In this document: piece after piece, positions 45,117-53,965 of the stretch
Numbering within the stretch: position 1 is the first letter of the stretch
Layout: each line of letters starts with the position of its first letter
Origin: Brassicibacter mesophilus
GTDB lineage: Bacteria; Bacillota; Clostridia; Tissierellales; Proteiniboraceae
Assembly (NCBI RefSeq): GCF_050433385.1
Contig: NZ_JBNPXI010000001.1
Location: 248,001 to 312,000 of the forward strand
Length of the DNA: 64,000 nt
Direction: 5' to 3'
Translations under genes and position numbers: made by a program
Notes under the pieces: model-generated
The model's input: only the letters and a program-made list of their open reading frames with translations
Told to the model about the DNA's origin: nothing
The model's database searches: none

Positions 45117-45659
45117 ATGATGCCTTACTATGGATATATGCAACCTGAAATGTCTTACCCATATATGACATATCCTTTTGCTCCACCTAGTGCAGGTGAC
45201 CCACCACCTATATTAAGCGATAGACCTACTGAGATAAGGATTACTGCATTCAAAGAGCTTACAGGTTATCCAAACTATGGAAATCCAAGTGGAAATGCAG
45301 ATATTCTCTATACCGGAAATACTGGCCAATGGACATTACTAATACCACCTCAAATTTTTGTTACTGGCAACTACAGAGCACGCCTAATTATCCGTGCAGT
45401 ATTAGATGATCATTCTAATGTACCTGAACGTCAATATTCAGCAACAATATCAATAAATGGCACAGTTGTACATCGGGGACGAGTTCCTCTAGAGCATGGT
45501 CGTCCTGCTGGACAAAAATTTACAAACTGGAAGGACTTAACGTTTAATGTTCCAAATTTGAGGAGAACTAATAGAGTACAAATCGTAAATACTTCAAACA
45601 CAGGAAATTATGATTGGATTGGGCTAGACTGGATGGAAATGAGACTAATTCCTAGATAA
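45117..45659 (+). CDS. Unrecognised Tyr/Pro-headed, beta-rich protein, probably a spore-surface protein
   Basis: A 180-residue protein. The head (about residues 1-35) is rich in Met, Tyr and Pro (MMPYYGYMQPEMSYPYM), with no signal peptide. The rest is predicted to be all beta: GQWTLLIPPQIF, YSATISINGTVVHRG and a C-terminal NTGNYDWIGLDWMEMRL strand pair that recalls carbohydrate-binding jelly rolls. I cannot assign a family. The ATG at 45117 is chosen because AAAGGAGG lies eight bases upstream; the open frame starts two codons earlier, too close to it. A sigma-K-like promoter and a strong terminator make it a single-gene unit. Confidence 0.7.
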   Translation: MMPYYGYMQPEMSYPYMTYPFAPPSAGDPPPILSDRPTEIRITAFKELTGYPNYGNPSGNADILYTGNTGQWTLLIPPQIFVTGNYRARLIIRAVLDDHSNVPERQYSATISINGTVVHRGRVPLEHGRPAGQKFTNWKDLTFNVPNLRRTNRVQIVNTSNTGNYDWIGLDWMEMRLIPR

Positions 45660-45669
45660 GAGTAATGCT

Positions 45670-45727
45670 AAAAGGGTCTGTCGAACAACGAACTAAGCAG
45701 TTCGTTTGCAACAGGCCCTTTTTTATT
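45670..45727 (+). terminator. Terminator after the sigma-K-type gene
   Basis: A 12-base outer stem (AAAAGGGTCTGT with ACAGGCCCTTTT), an inner ACGAACT/AGTTCGT stem and a T run. Confidence 0.85.
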
Positions 45728-45905
45728 TCCTTTTCTAAATATACATGTAAAATGTATAGACTACATAATAATGCAAATACTCAAATTAAGAATAAAGTTA
45801 CTAAAATTAGCTATCATTTTCTATTCATTAATTGTATAATTTAATAGTAGGTTTTATTACCTAGTGCTAATATTGGATAATAATATATAGGAGGTATAAA
45901 AATAT

Positions 45906-46982
45906 ATGAATTTGCCAAATCTAAAAATCGGAAATCTCGTAGCAAGAGTTCCTATTGTTCAAGGTGGTATGGGTGTAGGAATTTCTTTATCAAACTTAGC
46001 TGGTCATGTCTCATTAAATGGTGGCATTGGAGTAATATCTGGTGTTGAAATTGGTTTTAACGAGCCAGATTACTTTAAAAATAAGAAAGAAGCTAATATT
46101 CGAGCATTAAAAGCTCATATAAGAAAAGCTAAAGAGATATGTAGCAATGGGATTATAGGCGTAAACTTGATGACCGTACTCAACAACTTCGAAGAAATGG
46201 TTAAAGAGTCGGTTAAAGAAAAAATAGATATCATATTTTCAGGGGCTGGACTTCCACTAAGTCTCCCTAAGTTCACAAAAGGAACTGAGACAAAAATAGT
46301 TCCGATTGTTTCTTCAGGAAGAACCGCATCAATAATATGTAAAAGTTGGGATAAGCATTATCAAGTTATTCCTGACGCAGTTGTTGTAGAGGGTCCTAAA
46401 GCAGGTGGACATCTTGGATTTTCTAAAGAAGAACTAAATGAACCAGCATATCAGTTAAACAAACTATTGCGTGATGTATTAAATGCAATAAAGCCTTATG
46501 AAGAAAAACATAGAAAGAAAATACCTGTTATAGCAGGTGGTGGTATTTTCAACGGAAAAGATATAGCTGAGCTAATAAAAGCTGGTGCATCTGGAGTTCA
46601 GATAGGAAGCAGATTCGTTGCTACTCATGAGTGTGATGCCTCAGAAGGGTTTAAGCAAGCATATATAGAGTGTAAATCTGAGGATATTGAAATAATTCAA
46701 AGTCCTGTTGGTATGATTGGTCGTGCGATATCAAATGATTTCTTAAACGAGGCTAAAGCAGGATTAAGAAAGCCAATAAAATGCATTACTAACTGTTTAA
46801 AGCCATGTAAACCTGCTGAAGTGCAGTATTGTATAGCTAGTGCATTGATTAATGCACAAAAAGGAAAATTAGCATCTGGGTTCGCTTTTGCCGGTGTAAA
46901 TGCCTACCGAATAGATAGAATAGTTTCAGTAAAGGAGTTAATCGACGAACTAGTTACTGAAGCAGAGCTTAACTTAAAATAA
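45906..46982 (+). CDS. Nitronate monooxygenase/FabK-like FMN enzyme with a cysteine cluster
   Basis: A 358-residue TIM-barrel flavoprotein. The FMN-site start VPIVQGGMGVGISLSNLAG, the active-site histidine in PKAGGHLGF near residue 165 and the phosphate-binding AGGGIFNGKDIAE and GVQIGSRFVA segments are present. Family members are nitronate monooxygenases or enoyl-ACP reductases. A CX3CX3CX7C cluster (CITNCLKPC...C) lies near residue 295, suggesting a metal or iron-sulfur site. There is no fatty-acid gene nearby, so FabK is not supported by context. Transcribed alone. Confidence 0.85.
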   Translation: MNLPNLKIGNLVARVPIVQGGMGVGISLSNLAGHVSLNGGIGVISGVEIGFNEPDYFKNKKEANIRALKAHIRKAKEICSNGIIGVNLMTVLNNFEEMVKESVKEKIDIIFSGAGLPLSLPKFTKGTETKIVPIVSSGRTASIICKSWDKHYQVIPDAVVVEGPKAGGHLGFSKEELNEPAYQLNKLLRDVLNAIKPYEEKHRKKIPVIAGGGIFNGKDIAELIKAGASGVQIGSRFVATHECDASEGFKQAYIECKSEDIEIIQSPVGMIGRAISNDFLNEAKAGLRKPIKCITNCLKPCKPAEVQYCIASALINAQKGKLASGFAFAGVNAYRIDRIVSVKELIDELVTEAELNLK

Positions 46983-47065
46983 TATAGTTAACAATAATGG
47001 TAAAAATCAATTTAACCTAGTTTAGCATAATGCAAATAATATTCAATTTATAGTAAACAATCAAT

Positions 47066-47096
47066 AAAGCCTTAATTCTAAAAGAGTTAAGGCTTT
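47066..47096 (+). terminator. Terminator of the nitronate monooxygenase-like gene
   Basis: A 10-base stem (AAAGCCTTAA and complement), 11-base loop and TTTTATAA tail. Confidence 0.75.
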
Positions 47097-47143
47097 TATA
47101 ATTGTTAGTACAGATAGCTATTTGTGCCAATTTTTTGAATTAG

Positions 47144-47172
47144 TTGACATAACATTGTCAAGTCTATATAAT
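47144..47172 (+). promoter_or_regulatory. Consensus sigma-A promoter of the cell wall hydrolase
   Basis: TTGACA, 17 bases, TATAAT: a perfect consensus promoter. The c-di-AMP aptamer follows within about 15 bases of the predicted start. Confidence 0.85.
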
Positions 47173-47189
47173 GTTACATATGCAAAGTC

Positions 47190-47310
47190 ACTGCGCTTGC
47201 TGAATCCTGGAATACTCAGGTACGGAGGAACCATTATAGGGGTTAATCCATACATGTTATGGTAGGGAGCCTTCTATCCCGAACCCGTCAGCTAACTTCG
47301 GAAGCAATCA
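47190..47310 (+). promoter_or_regulatory. Cyclic di-AMP riboswitch (ydaO/yuaA type)
   Basis: Conserved blocks in order: CGCTTGCTGAATCC, GGTACGGAGGAACC, GGGGTTAATCC, TAGGGAGCC, ATCCCGAACCCGTCAGCTAACTTCGGAAGC. No terminator hairpin is seen between aptamer and start codon, so control may act at another point, such as the GGAAGGAG ribosome site about 15 bases after the aptamer. Link to a cell-wall hydrolase fits the known ydaO regulon. Confidence 0.93.
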
Positions 47311-47331
47311 AAAGGAAGGAGTGTTTAGTGC

Positions 47332-48042
47332 ATGAAAATATATTTAAAGAGGATAGTATCTTTATTCCTCGTACTATTATTAATCTCATTTAACATAGCA
47401 GGTGCATATGCTGCCCAAGGTCAAGCAAGTCCATATGTGACATTAAAGTTTGGTAGCAGAGGAAGCGAAGTATCAAAATTACAACAAGCTCTTAATAACA
47501 AAGGTTTTTCAGCTGGAGCTGTTGATGGAATCTATGGCCCAAAAACCGAAAAGTCAGTTATCAATTTTCAGAAAGCAAATAAAATCACTATCGATGGAAT
47601 AGCTGGTAAGCAAACTCAATCTTTGCTATATGCAGTTAGTGCAACTCGAGAGACGACCCTAAGTAGAAATACTTCTTCAGTTGATATATACTGGCTTTCT
47701 CGAATAATTGAAGCTGAAGCTGGAGCTGAACCGTACAATGGAAAAGTATCAGTAGGAAATGTAATATTAAACAGAGTAATTTCAAGCGACTTCCCTAATA
47801 CTGTAAAAGAGGTTATATTTGAAGATTACAAAGGAATTCCTCAGTTCAGCCCTGTTGCAGAAGGTACTATATATAATACTCCTTCTCAGGCAAGTGTAAA
47901 CGCTGCAAATGACGCTTTAAATGGTGTAAGACCAGTTGGAAGTGCAACTTATTTTTTCAATCCCGATAAAGCAGAAGGAAAATGGATTGTAAATAATAAA
48001 GCTTATGTTATGAGAATTGGAAATCACGTGTTTTATAAATAA
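47332..48042 (+). CDS. Secreted SleB-type cell wall hydrolase with a peptidoglycan-binding domain
   Basis: A 236-residue secreted protein. A signal peptide (about residues 1-28, ending AYA-AQ) is followed by a PG_binding_1 domain (about 38-95: GSRGSEVSKLQQALNNKGF...GIYGPKTEKSVINFQK). A SleB hydrolase domain follows (about 120-236: LSRIIEAEAGAEPYNGKVSVG). SleB enzymes cut cortex or wall peptidoglycan as lytic transglycosylases. The same domain order is found in germination SleB, but a sigma-A promoter and a c-di-AMP riboswitch point to use in growing cells. Confidence 0.92.
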   Translation: MKIYLKRIVSLFLVLLLISFNIAGAYAAQGQASPYVTLKFGSRGSEVSKLQQALNNKGFSAGAVDGIYGPKTEKSVINFQKANKITIDGIAGKQTQSLLYAVSATRETTLSRNTSSVDIYWLSRIIEAEAGAEPYNGKVSVGNVILNRVISSDFPNTVKEVIFEDYKGIPQFSPVAEGTIYNTPSQASVNAANDALNGVRPVGSATYFFNPDKAEGKWIVNNKAYVMRIGNHVFYK

Positions 48043-48050
48043 ATAATATG

Positions 48051-48088
48051 AAAGTCCTTGAATAGATTTTATTCTAATCAAGGACTTT
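48051..48088 (+). terminator. Terminator of the SleB-type gene
   Basis: An 11-base stem (AAAGTCCTTGA and complement), 16-base loop and T5 tail. Confidence 0.75.
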
Positions 48089-48305
48089 TTATATAGGATA
48101 TTTCATATCATATAGCTCTAACAACAAGCTTACCAAACAGCTCCCTGTTCTCTATAATTTTATAATTAAGTATTTATAGTTTTAGTGTCAAAATAATATA
48201 TTCATCAATATAATATACTGCATAAGAAGAAGAGATTAAATATGGTCGTATGATAAAAATTAAAAGCTTAATATGATCAAAAATATTAAAAAGGAGATGA
48301 AAGGT

Positions 48306-48686
48306 ATGGCTACATCATTATTTAGACTTGTTATGACTGCTGAAACAACAACGACTACTACTAGCAATCCAGCTGTAGAGAAATATTTTTATAAATTTAA
48401 TTCAGCTCATAGAACTAGTGGCACCATCACAATTCCAGCTGCCAATTTTACGGATGATTCAGGTAACACTATGACTGGAAATCTAACAACTATATCAACA
48501 GACAATGGATACTATTTATTAACTGTTAACGGTCAAATACAACAGTCCAGCTTATTTACAGTTGGCGCTAATGGTTCTCAAATTGTTATCACTCAAGCTT
48601 CTACAGTTCCTGTTAGTGCACCAATCACATTAGCTGTAAATAATTTTGCGCCAAATTCTACTTCTACAACTACAGTAACAACTTAA
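48306..48686 (+). CDS. DUF4183 protein with Thr-rich ends
   Basis: A 126-residue protein with no signal peptide. The core (residues 25-115) has the DUF4183 pattern: GTITIPAANFTDDSGNTMTG, YYLLTVNGQIQ. The N-terminus holds TTTTTTS and the C-terminus NSTSTTTVTT, possible O-glycosylation sites. DUF4183 proteins are common on spore or cell surfaces of Bacilli and Clostridia; the role is unknown. The ATG at 48306 is chosen because AAGGAGATGAAAGG lies before it; an 11-codon longer frame is open. The glycosylation locus starts beyond the convergent terminator. A second DUF4183 gene lies at the other end of that locus. Confidence 0.8.
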   Translation: MATSLFRLVMTAETTTTTTSNPAVEKYFYKFNSAHRTSGTITIPAANFTDDSGNTMTGNLTTISTDNGYYLLTVNGQIQQSSLFTVGANGSQIVITQASTVPVSAPITLAVNNFAPNSTSTTTVTT

Positions 48687-48696
48687 TAATTAAATC

Positions 48697-48727
48697 AAAG
48701 GATGTGCTGTGATTTGCACATCCTTTT
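48697..48727. terminator. Terminator between the DUF4183 gene and the glycosylation locus
   Basis: An 11-base stem (AAAGGATGTGC and complement) with an 8-base loop between convergent genes, with short T runs. Confidence 0.75.
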
Positions 48728-48732
48728 CATAT

Positions 48733-51339
48733 TTATAAGCTACTTTGAAGTAAACACTCTTTAAAACTAATATTATTTATTCTCTGTTTTTCCATCATTA
48801 TTAACTCGCTATATCGATATTGTTTAAATCCTTCATCTAATCTATACAAAGCATATCCTTTACAAATATAGAAAAATGATGATAAAAATTTAGCTGTTCT
48901 ATTTTGTTCATCTAGCCATCTCTCTGCTTCTTCTTCCTTTCTCATAATCCATAAACTACTGATAATATAAGCATGAATCACTGAATAAATAGCCTCATCC
49001 TCTGATATTTTTAAGAAGAATGTCAACGCTTGATCGAATTGCTGATTCATGAAATGCATCAATCCAATAATATAATTAATAAAATCCTGTTTTTGATGAA
49101 ACCTATTACCTTCTAATATCCAACTTTTTTCCTCTAAAAAAGCATTGAATTGGCTAGGATTTTCGTGAAACATATCTTTTATTTTTTCTTGTGCCAGATA
49201 ATTTAATGGATCCCATTGTATTGCACGTAAATATGCAGATAGCGTCTCATTTCTTTTTTCTGCTTTTGCATAATAATTACCTATTTCCACATATATCTTA
49301 GTACATGTCAGATCGGTATCATTTTGAATGAAACTTCCTTCATTTTCCATGTTTTTGGTTAAACCTAAACTATGATAAAAGGCTAATAAAGCTTTATTTG
49401 GTTTAGCAGGTATTTGAAGAGTTAATGCATTAGATATAGTAACTCCTATATTCCTTTGATATATCTTCTTTATCCATTTTTTAAGTTTCTTTGTGAAGTT
49501 TTTTGACCACAACACATATTCTAATGCTTCCAATGGCTGTGGATCTCCCAGTTTCATTAGCTTTTGAGCTGATTCTATATGTTCACTGTACAATAGCCGT
49601 TCAATAATTTTTTGTTTAAATTTTAACTGCTCTTGTTTATTTGAAATGCACTGGAAAATCCTTTCAATAGTTTGATAATCATCTCGTTTCGCCCAATACT
49701 CAGCTAGTTTAATATATTGGTCCTCTTTCGTCTCTTGTAGTAATAAAGGTAGAAGCAATTGTGCTTTTTCAGTCTGCTCCAGCCATAAGAAATCTTCTAG
49801 CAGTGTACTGACAATTTCATATTCCTGCTCTCCTAATATAGGATAACATAACTCTTTTTTCATAAGTAAATTATGAAGTAAATGGTATAAACCTTTGATA
49901 GGACTTTCGATACTTTTAATGCGGTCCATTTCCTTTAAAAGAACCACAGCTTCTTTCCATTTATTATAAAGCCAATAGCTTTCGATTCTCTTTAATAGCA
50001 TATGATTATATAAAAAGCTATTTTCATTTATTGCAGAAAAATGAAGCTCTGCTTCTTCCATTTCTCCTAACATCATATAACAAAAAGATTTAATGCTTTC
50101 TATTTGATCCCTTTTATCCAATAAAGCTTCTAAATACTCTAAATGAGTTAAAACTTGAGTATACTCTCGTTGTTGTAAAAGAATATCCATAAGCGTCGTC
50201 AGCTGATTAAGATTCTTATACTCCTTTGCTGTCTTTAGTAAATTTTCCAGTACTTCAACGGAATTTACTTTTTTTGCCAATTTGCCTATTTTGTATAAAA
50301 GAATGTAATTAGTTTTGTTTAATTCATAGGCTTGCTGATAACAAACTAGGGCTTGCTGATAATTAAATATTTCCTGATGAATTTCTCCTAGTGTTTCCAG
50401 AATAATAGGAATCCCAATCTCTGGTGCAGGTACCATAATGTCATACTTTTCTCTTGTTTTTAAGCTGATCTCTAAGTCTCGGATAGCTTCTTCGTACTGA
50501 TATAACTGCATACGTATTTCACACCTCAAAACTAAAATATCTGTATAGAAAGGAAACACCTTTATTCCTTCCTCTAATACATCTAAAGCATCATTATATC
50601 TCTTAAGAGAAATAAGCGACCAGCTTAAACATTTATATAAATGAGGAGCAAATAAATAATCCAAGTTTAAGTTTTTACATGCTTTTTGAAAATATACTAT
50701 ACTTTCTTCGTATCTCTGTTGATTTAAAAGCTCTATTCCATACATATATTGCAGATAACAATTTTCTGGATATTCTTTAAGCTCCTCTTCTAGTAACAAT
50801 ACAGACGAATAAGCTTCCCTACATAAATTTTCATCATTTTGTTGAACAATTCGAATACTTGTATCTTTGACATTACTTAAAATTTCATCTGGAATTCGTT
50901 CAAATATTCTGTATTGATAACGGTATTCCTTGCGGTTTCGAAACAGACGTAATGACTGTACAGGAGAAGATATTTGATAGTTTTCCCATGGATGATCAAT
51001 ATATAGTAAGTATCCTTCTGCATTAGGATCATTCAATAGTGAATCAATCTCTTTTAATTGTTCTATAGAAATAGTTTCATTTGCCTGAAGAAATAGAACC
51101 CATCTTCCTTTAGCTCGATCTAAGCAAAAGTTTTTAGCTTCACTATAATTGTTATTCCACTCAATTTGATGAACATTAGCACCTGCTTGTCTAGCTATAT
51201 TAATAGTTAAATCCGTTGAGCCTATATCTACAATTACTATTTCATCTACGATTTTTTTCATGTTTTCTAAACAATTAGAAATATGCTTTTCATTATTTTT
51301 CGTTATCATACATAAACTTAAGCGTTTTTTTTCAGTCAT
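48733..51339 (-). CDS. GT2 glycosyltransferase fused to TPR repeats
   Basis: An 868-residue cytoplasmic protein. Residues 1-170 form a GT-A family 2 domain (LSLCMITKNNEKHISNCLEN; VDIGSTD at 37-43), and the rest is a long series of tetratricopeptide-like helices. Such GT2-TPR proteins modify surface or secreted proteins in Firmicutes. The site where the DxD metal motif is expected (LDADE in relatives) reads LQANE at residues 84-88, so both acids are replaced. It is the last gene of the 14-gene legionaminate locus and starts 19 bases after the TPR gene ends. Confidence 0.85.
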   Translation of the reverse strand: MTEKKRLSLCMITKNNEKHISNCLENMKKIVDEIVIVDIGSTDLTINIARQAGANVHQIEWNNNYSEAKNFCLDRAKGRWVLFLQANETISIEQLKEIDSLLNDPNAEGYLLYIDHPWENYQISSPVQSLRLFRNRKEYRYQYRIFERIPDEILSNVKDTSIRIVQQNDENLCREAYSSVLLLEEELKEYPENCYLQYMYGIELLNQQRYEESIVYFQKACKNLNLDYLFAPHLYKCLSWSLISLKRYNDALDVLEEGIKVFPFYTDILVLRCEIRMQLYQYEEAIRDLEISLKTREKYDIMVPAPEIGIPIILETLGEIHQEIFNYQQALVCYQQAYELNKTNYILLYKIGKLAKKVNSVEVLENLLKTAKEYKNLNQLTTLMDILLQQREYTQVLTHLEYLEALLDKRDQIESIKSFCYMMLGEMEEAELHFSAINENSFLYNHMLLKRIESYWLYNKWKEAVVLLKEMDRIKSIESPIKGLYHLLHNLLMKKELCYPILGEQEYEIVSTLLEDFLWLEQTEKAQLLLPLLLQETKEDQYIKLAEYWAKRDDYQTIERIFQCISNKQEQLKFKQKIIERLLYSEHIESAQKLMKLGDPQPLEALEYVLWSKNFTKKLKKWIKKIYQRNIGVTISNALTLQIPAKPNKALLAFYHSLGLTKNMENEGSFIQNDTDLTCTKIYVEIGNYYAKAEKRNETLSAYLRAIQWDPLNYLAQEKIKDMFHENPSQFNAFLEEKSWILEGNRFHQKQDFINYIIGLMHFMNQQFDQALTFFLKISEDEAIYSVIHAYIISSLWIMRKEEEAERWLDEQNRTAKFLSSFFYICKGYALYRLDEGFKQYRYSELIMMEKQRINNISFKECLLQSSL

Positions 51340-51358
51340 GAATCAAAATTTCTCCTCT

Positions 51359-51706
51359 CTACACTTTTTTAAGCTGTTCATACATCTTTGCTGCTAATTC
51401 ATATTCTCCTAATTGATAATAACAGTCCCCCATCTTTTGAATGATTTCCACATCATCTATGTGAAACTCTAAATAAGCTTCATATATCGTAATAGCTTTT
51501 TGAAATTTGGCTCTTTGATATAATAATGAAGCGTAATTGTATAAAATATCACTATTTAATGCATTTAGTTCATAAGCTCTTTGCAAATACATTTCAGCAT
51601 TTTCCCAATCTTTGACTTGATAAAGAAGTATGCCAATCTCGTTAAAGAGATGAGGATTAATAGGATCTTTCAATAACTGATCCAACTTTCTTTCTATTTC
51701 TTCCAT
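51359..51706 (-). CDS. Small TPR-repeat protein
   Basis: A 115-residue protein made of about three TPR motifs (AEMYLQRAYELNALNSDILY, AITIYEAYLEFHIDDVEIIQ, AAKMYEQL). No enzymatic domain. TPRs mediate protein contacts; a role in presenting substrates to the neighbouring glycosyltransferases is plausible but inferred. GGGAGG precedes the ATG, and the gene lies between the Maf-type and GT2 genes with gaps under 20 bases. Confidence 0.8.
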   Translation of the reverse strand: MEEIERKLDQLLKDPINPHLFNEIGILLYQVKDWENAEMYLQRAYELNALNSDILYNYASLLYQRAKFQKAITIYEAYLEFHIDDVEIIQKMGDCYYQLGEYELAAKMYEQLKKV

Positions 51707-51722
51707 ATAATTTACAACCTCC

Positions 51723-53651
51723 CTATTCTTCTTTAATTTCTAACTCATTCAATATTCTCCTTAACGGTTCTATGGCATCTTCTAAATAAATTGATAAGCT
51801 TTGATAAACAATATTCAAATGATGAAAAAATCCATGCTGAATTTCAAAAATTTTAGTAATCTTCTGTGATGTATCGATTAATCCTAGACGATTCATTAGG
51901 TAATAATATACAAAAATAACTTGTTGAGAAAAACAACGATACAATTCATCTTCAATAAAAGTTTGATAAATGTTAATATTTTTTTGATAAGTCTCTTCAA
52001 GAATATTACGATATTTTATACTATCTTTTTCTTTAGACAAATGAATCATTTCCTGACAGACTAGCTTTCCTTTAGCGGTCTCTCGACTTAGATTGCGAAA
52101 CAAACCAGCATATTCTTCTACGCTTTTTATAAATTTTGTTAGTCCCATTTTTCTTTCCATAATAGATATCTTATTTTTATTATCGGTAATCAATCCGTAG
52201 ATATGATATGGTATTGTCTCAGCACAATATTTTTCAATAACATGAACTAACTGCTCACATTTAGTTCCTTTAATCTTTACACCACCTTCTGTAGCGTTTA
52301 TGATAATTTTATCAGAATGAGCTGCAATTTTTCGCTCTAATCCTTGCTTAAAATCAAGCCACAGCTGATTAGACGGAATCATAGCTCCTTCATTACTTTC
52401 AACATAAACAATTGGTTTTGATTTTAAGATATCTCTCGCGCGTTTACCCTTCTCTTCTGAATAAACTGCATCTTTACTATGAGTAGCACCCTCAGGTCCG
52501 TAAGCATAATCCTGCCCTACAAAAACAATCGGATTTGCTCCCATGTATGCAGCTAATTCAAAAGCAAGATGAGAAACATTGGCTCCTGCATCAATAGCAC
52601 TTCCATCTCCAATATATTTATTTATCCATTGATTTATTGCCTCTACATTACGAAATATTGGAATTTTAGCTCCAGGAAAAGAAGGAAAAACATTTTTATC
52701 AACCAGACCCAAGCAGAGTAGAGCCATATCTTCGGGGTATTCAATACCTTCAAAATGATAAGTATAGGTGTATTTTGTACGTTCGATAATAGTTAAAACA
52801 TCAGGCTTAATATGATTCTTCATTAAAGGAACAATAGCAGATTCTGTACATATAATTAACCCTTTATCTTGGATCTCATTTAGATGATGGATATTTTTAT
52901 CCAATGAAGGTCCATTAGCTATAATAAACGCTGGGACATTCTTATATTTATCTTTTAAACAACTAATATAGGGATTTTGTACAATCTCTCTCATATTAGC
53001 CAGCAAATTATGCAATCCTATTAAATTGTCTAAATGGTCATTTCCAATATAAAATATGAATAATCCTAACTGCGAAAAAATATATTGGTGAATTTTCATA
53101 TATTGAACTTTAAAATTCCGCTGTGCAATAGGTGTAAAAGCTACAACAGGAAAAGTACAATTAGCAAAGATAATACTAAAAAATAAACTATCAAAAGCTT
53201 TAGCAAAATATTCCATATCACCAATAAGAAAAGTTATTTTTTGAGTTTTGATAATAGGCTCCAAATCAAAATAATAAAGCATAGCTGTAAAAAGAAAAAT
53301 ATTCTGTTCAAAAAGAACAACTAAGGTATGAGGTCGTTTTTGTGCAAATACTTCAAATAGAGAATAGCCAAAGCCGGAGCCGTACATAAAAATAGATCCA
53401 GCCCCCTGTATAGAAATGCTTTCACACCATTTTTTTGCTTCTTGTACTGGTTGTACACTAGTAATCTGAAAACTTCTATTCTCTTCACAATACCTACAGA
53501 CAGGATAACCTTCGTCATTATAGCTAATCTTCACTTTCTCCCATAATTCAATTTCATCTATTTGCAGTACTGATTCCTTTAACCAGGGAGTTAATAATTG
53601 CAAGTTTTTCTGAAACATCTCCTTTATTTCATTTTTTTTAGCTATAAGCAT
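51723..53651 (-). CDS. Motility-accessory-factor (Maf) type glycosyltransferase
   Basis: A 642-residue protein with the DUF115/Maf core: FIIANGPSLDKNIHHLNEI (about residues 240-260), PDVLTIIERT, and VFVGQDYAYGPEGATHSKD. Maf proteins add nonulosonic acids (pseudaminic or legionaminic) to Ser/Thr of flagellin or other surface proteins. The ATG at 53651 shares a base with the upstream stop (TAATG); the frame is open four codons further from a GTG. It is the likely enzyme that uses the CMP-sugar made by the upstream genes. Confidence 0.88.
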   Translation of the reverse strand: MLIAKKNEIKEMFQKNLQLLTPWLKESVLQIDEIELWEKVKISYNDEGYPVCRYCEENRSFQITSVQPVQEAKKWCESISIQGAGSIFMYGSGFGYSLFEVFAQKRPHTLVVLFEQNIFLFTAMLYYFDLEPIIKTQKITFLIGDMEYFAKAFDSLFFSIIFANCTFPVVAFTPIAQRNFKVQYMKIHQYIFSQLGLFIFYIGNDHLDNLIGLHNLLANMREIVQNPYISCLKDKYKNVPAFIIANGPSLDKNIHHLNEIQDKGLIICTESAIVPLMKNHIKPDVLTIIERTKYTYTYHFEGIEYPEDMALLCLGLVDKNVFPSFPGAKIPIFRNVEAINQWINKYIGDGSAIDAGANVSHLAFELAAYMGANPIVFVGQDYAYGPEGATHSKDAVYSEEKGKRARDILKSKPIVYVESNEGAMIPSNQLWLDFKQGLERKIAAHSDKIIINATEGGVKIKGTKCEQLVHVIEKYCAETIPYHIYGLITDNKNKISIMERKMGLTKFIKSVEEYAGLFRNLSRETAKGKLVCQEMIHLSKEKDSIKYRNILEETYQKNINIYQTFIEDELYRCFSQQVIFVYYYLMNRLGLIDTSQKITKIFEIQHGFFHHLNIVYQSLSIYLEDAIEPLRRILNELEIKEE

Positions 53652-53965
53652 TAATCGCCACACCTTTCATTCCATTCTTTTGTCAGAGAATAAACTGTAA
53701 ATTCCAATACATCTGTCATCGCAGTCACATCTTGATTTCTTATACAATCATAGAGAATCTGAAGTACTGGCATTATTTCATCCAGTTTTATTTTTACATC
53801 TCCAGCATATTGCTGATATTCTAGTAGATTTTCCATATCATCGATACTATTTAAAAAATTATCTAATCCAAGATGATCATTGCCTTTTCTAAAATGCTCG
53901 ATGGTATATAGCAAAGATTTTTGAAATCTATCACTTCTCTTTTTGAATGGAGTTAATTCTTTCAT
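53651..53965 (-). CDS. Unrecognised small helical protein A of the glycosylation locus
   Basis: A 104-residue, charged, predicted all-helical protein (HFRKGNDHLGLDNFLNSIDD; MENLLEYQQYAG), with no signal peptide or membrane helix. I recognise no family. The start is taken at ATG 53965, nine bases after GAAGGAG; the frame is open seven codons earlier. Its 5' end overlaps the previous gene by 35 bases and its stop overlaps the Maf start, so it is tightly coupled. Size, helix content and place next to Maf suggest a chaperone or adaptor; this is inference. Confidence 0.7.
   Translation of the reverse strand: MKELTPFKKRSDRFQKSLLYTIEHFRKGNDHLGLDNFLNSIDDMENLLEYQQYAGDVKIKLDEIMPVLQILYDCIRNQDVTAMTDVLEFTVYSLTKEWNERCGD

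Noticed and set aside
48084..48112. Sigma-K-like AC-N18-CATATCATA upstream of the first DUF4183 gene
   Set aside because: Spacing is one base too long, the -35 part lies in the previous gene's terminator, and it is about 190 bases from the start codon; not listed as a promoter.
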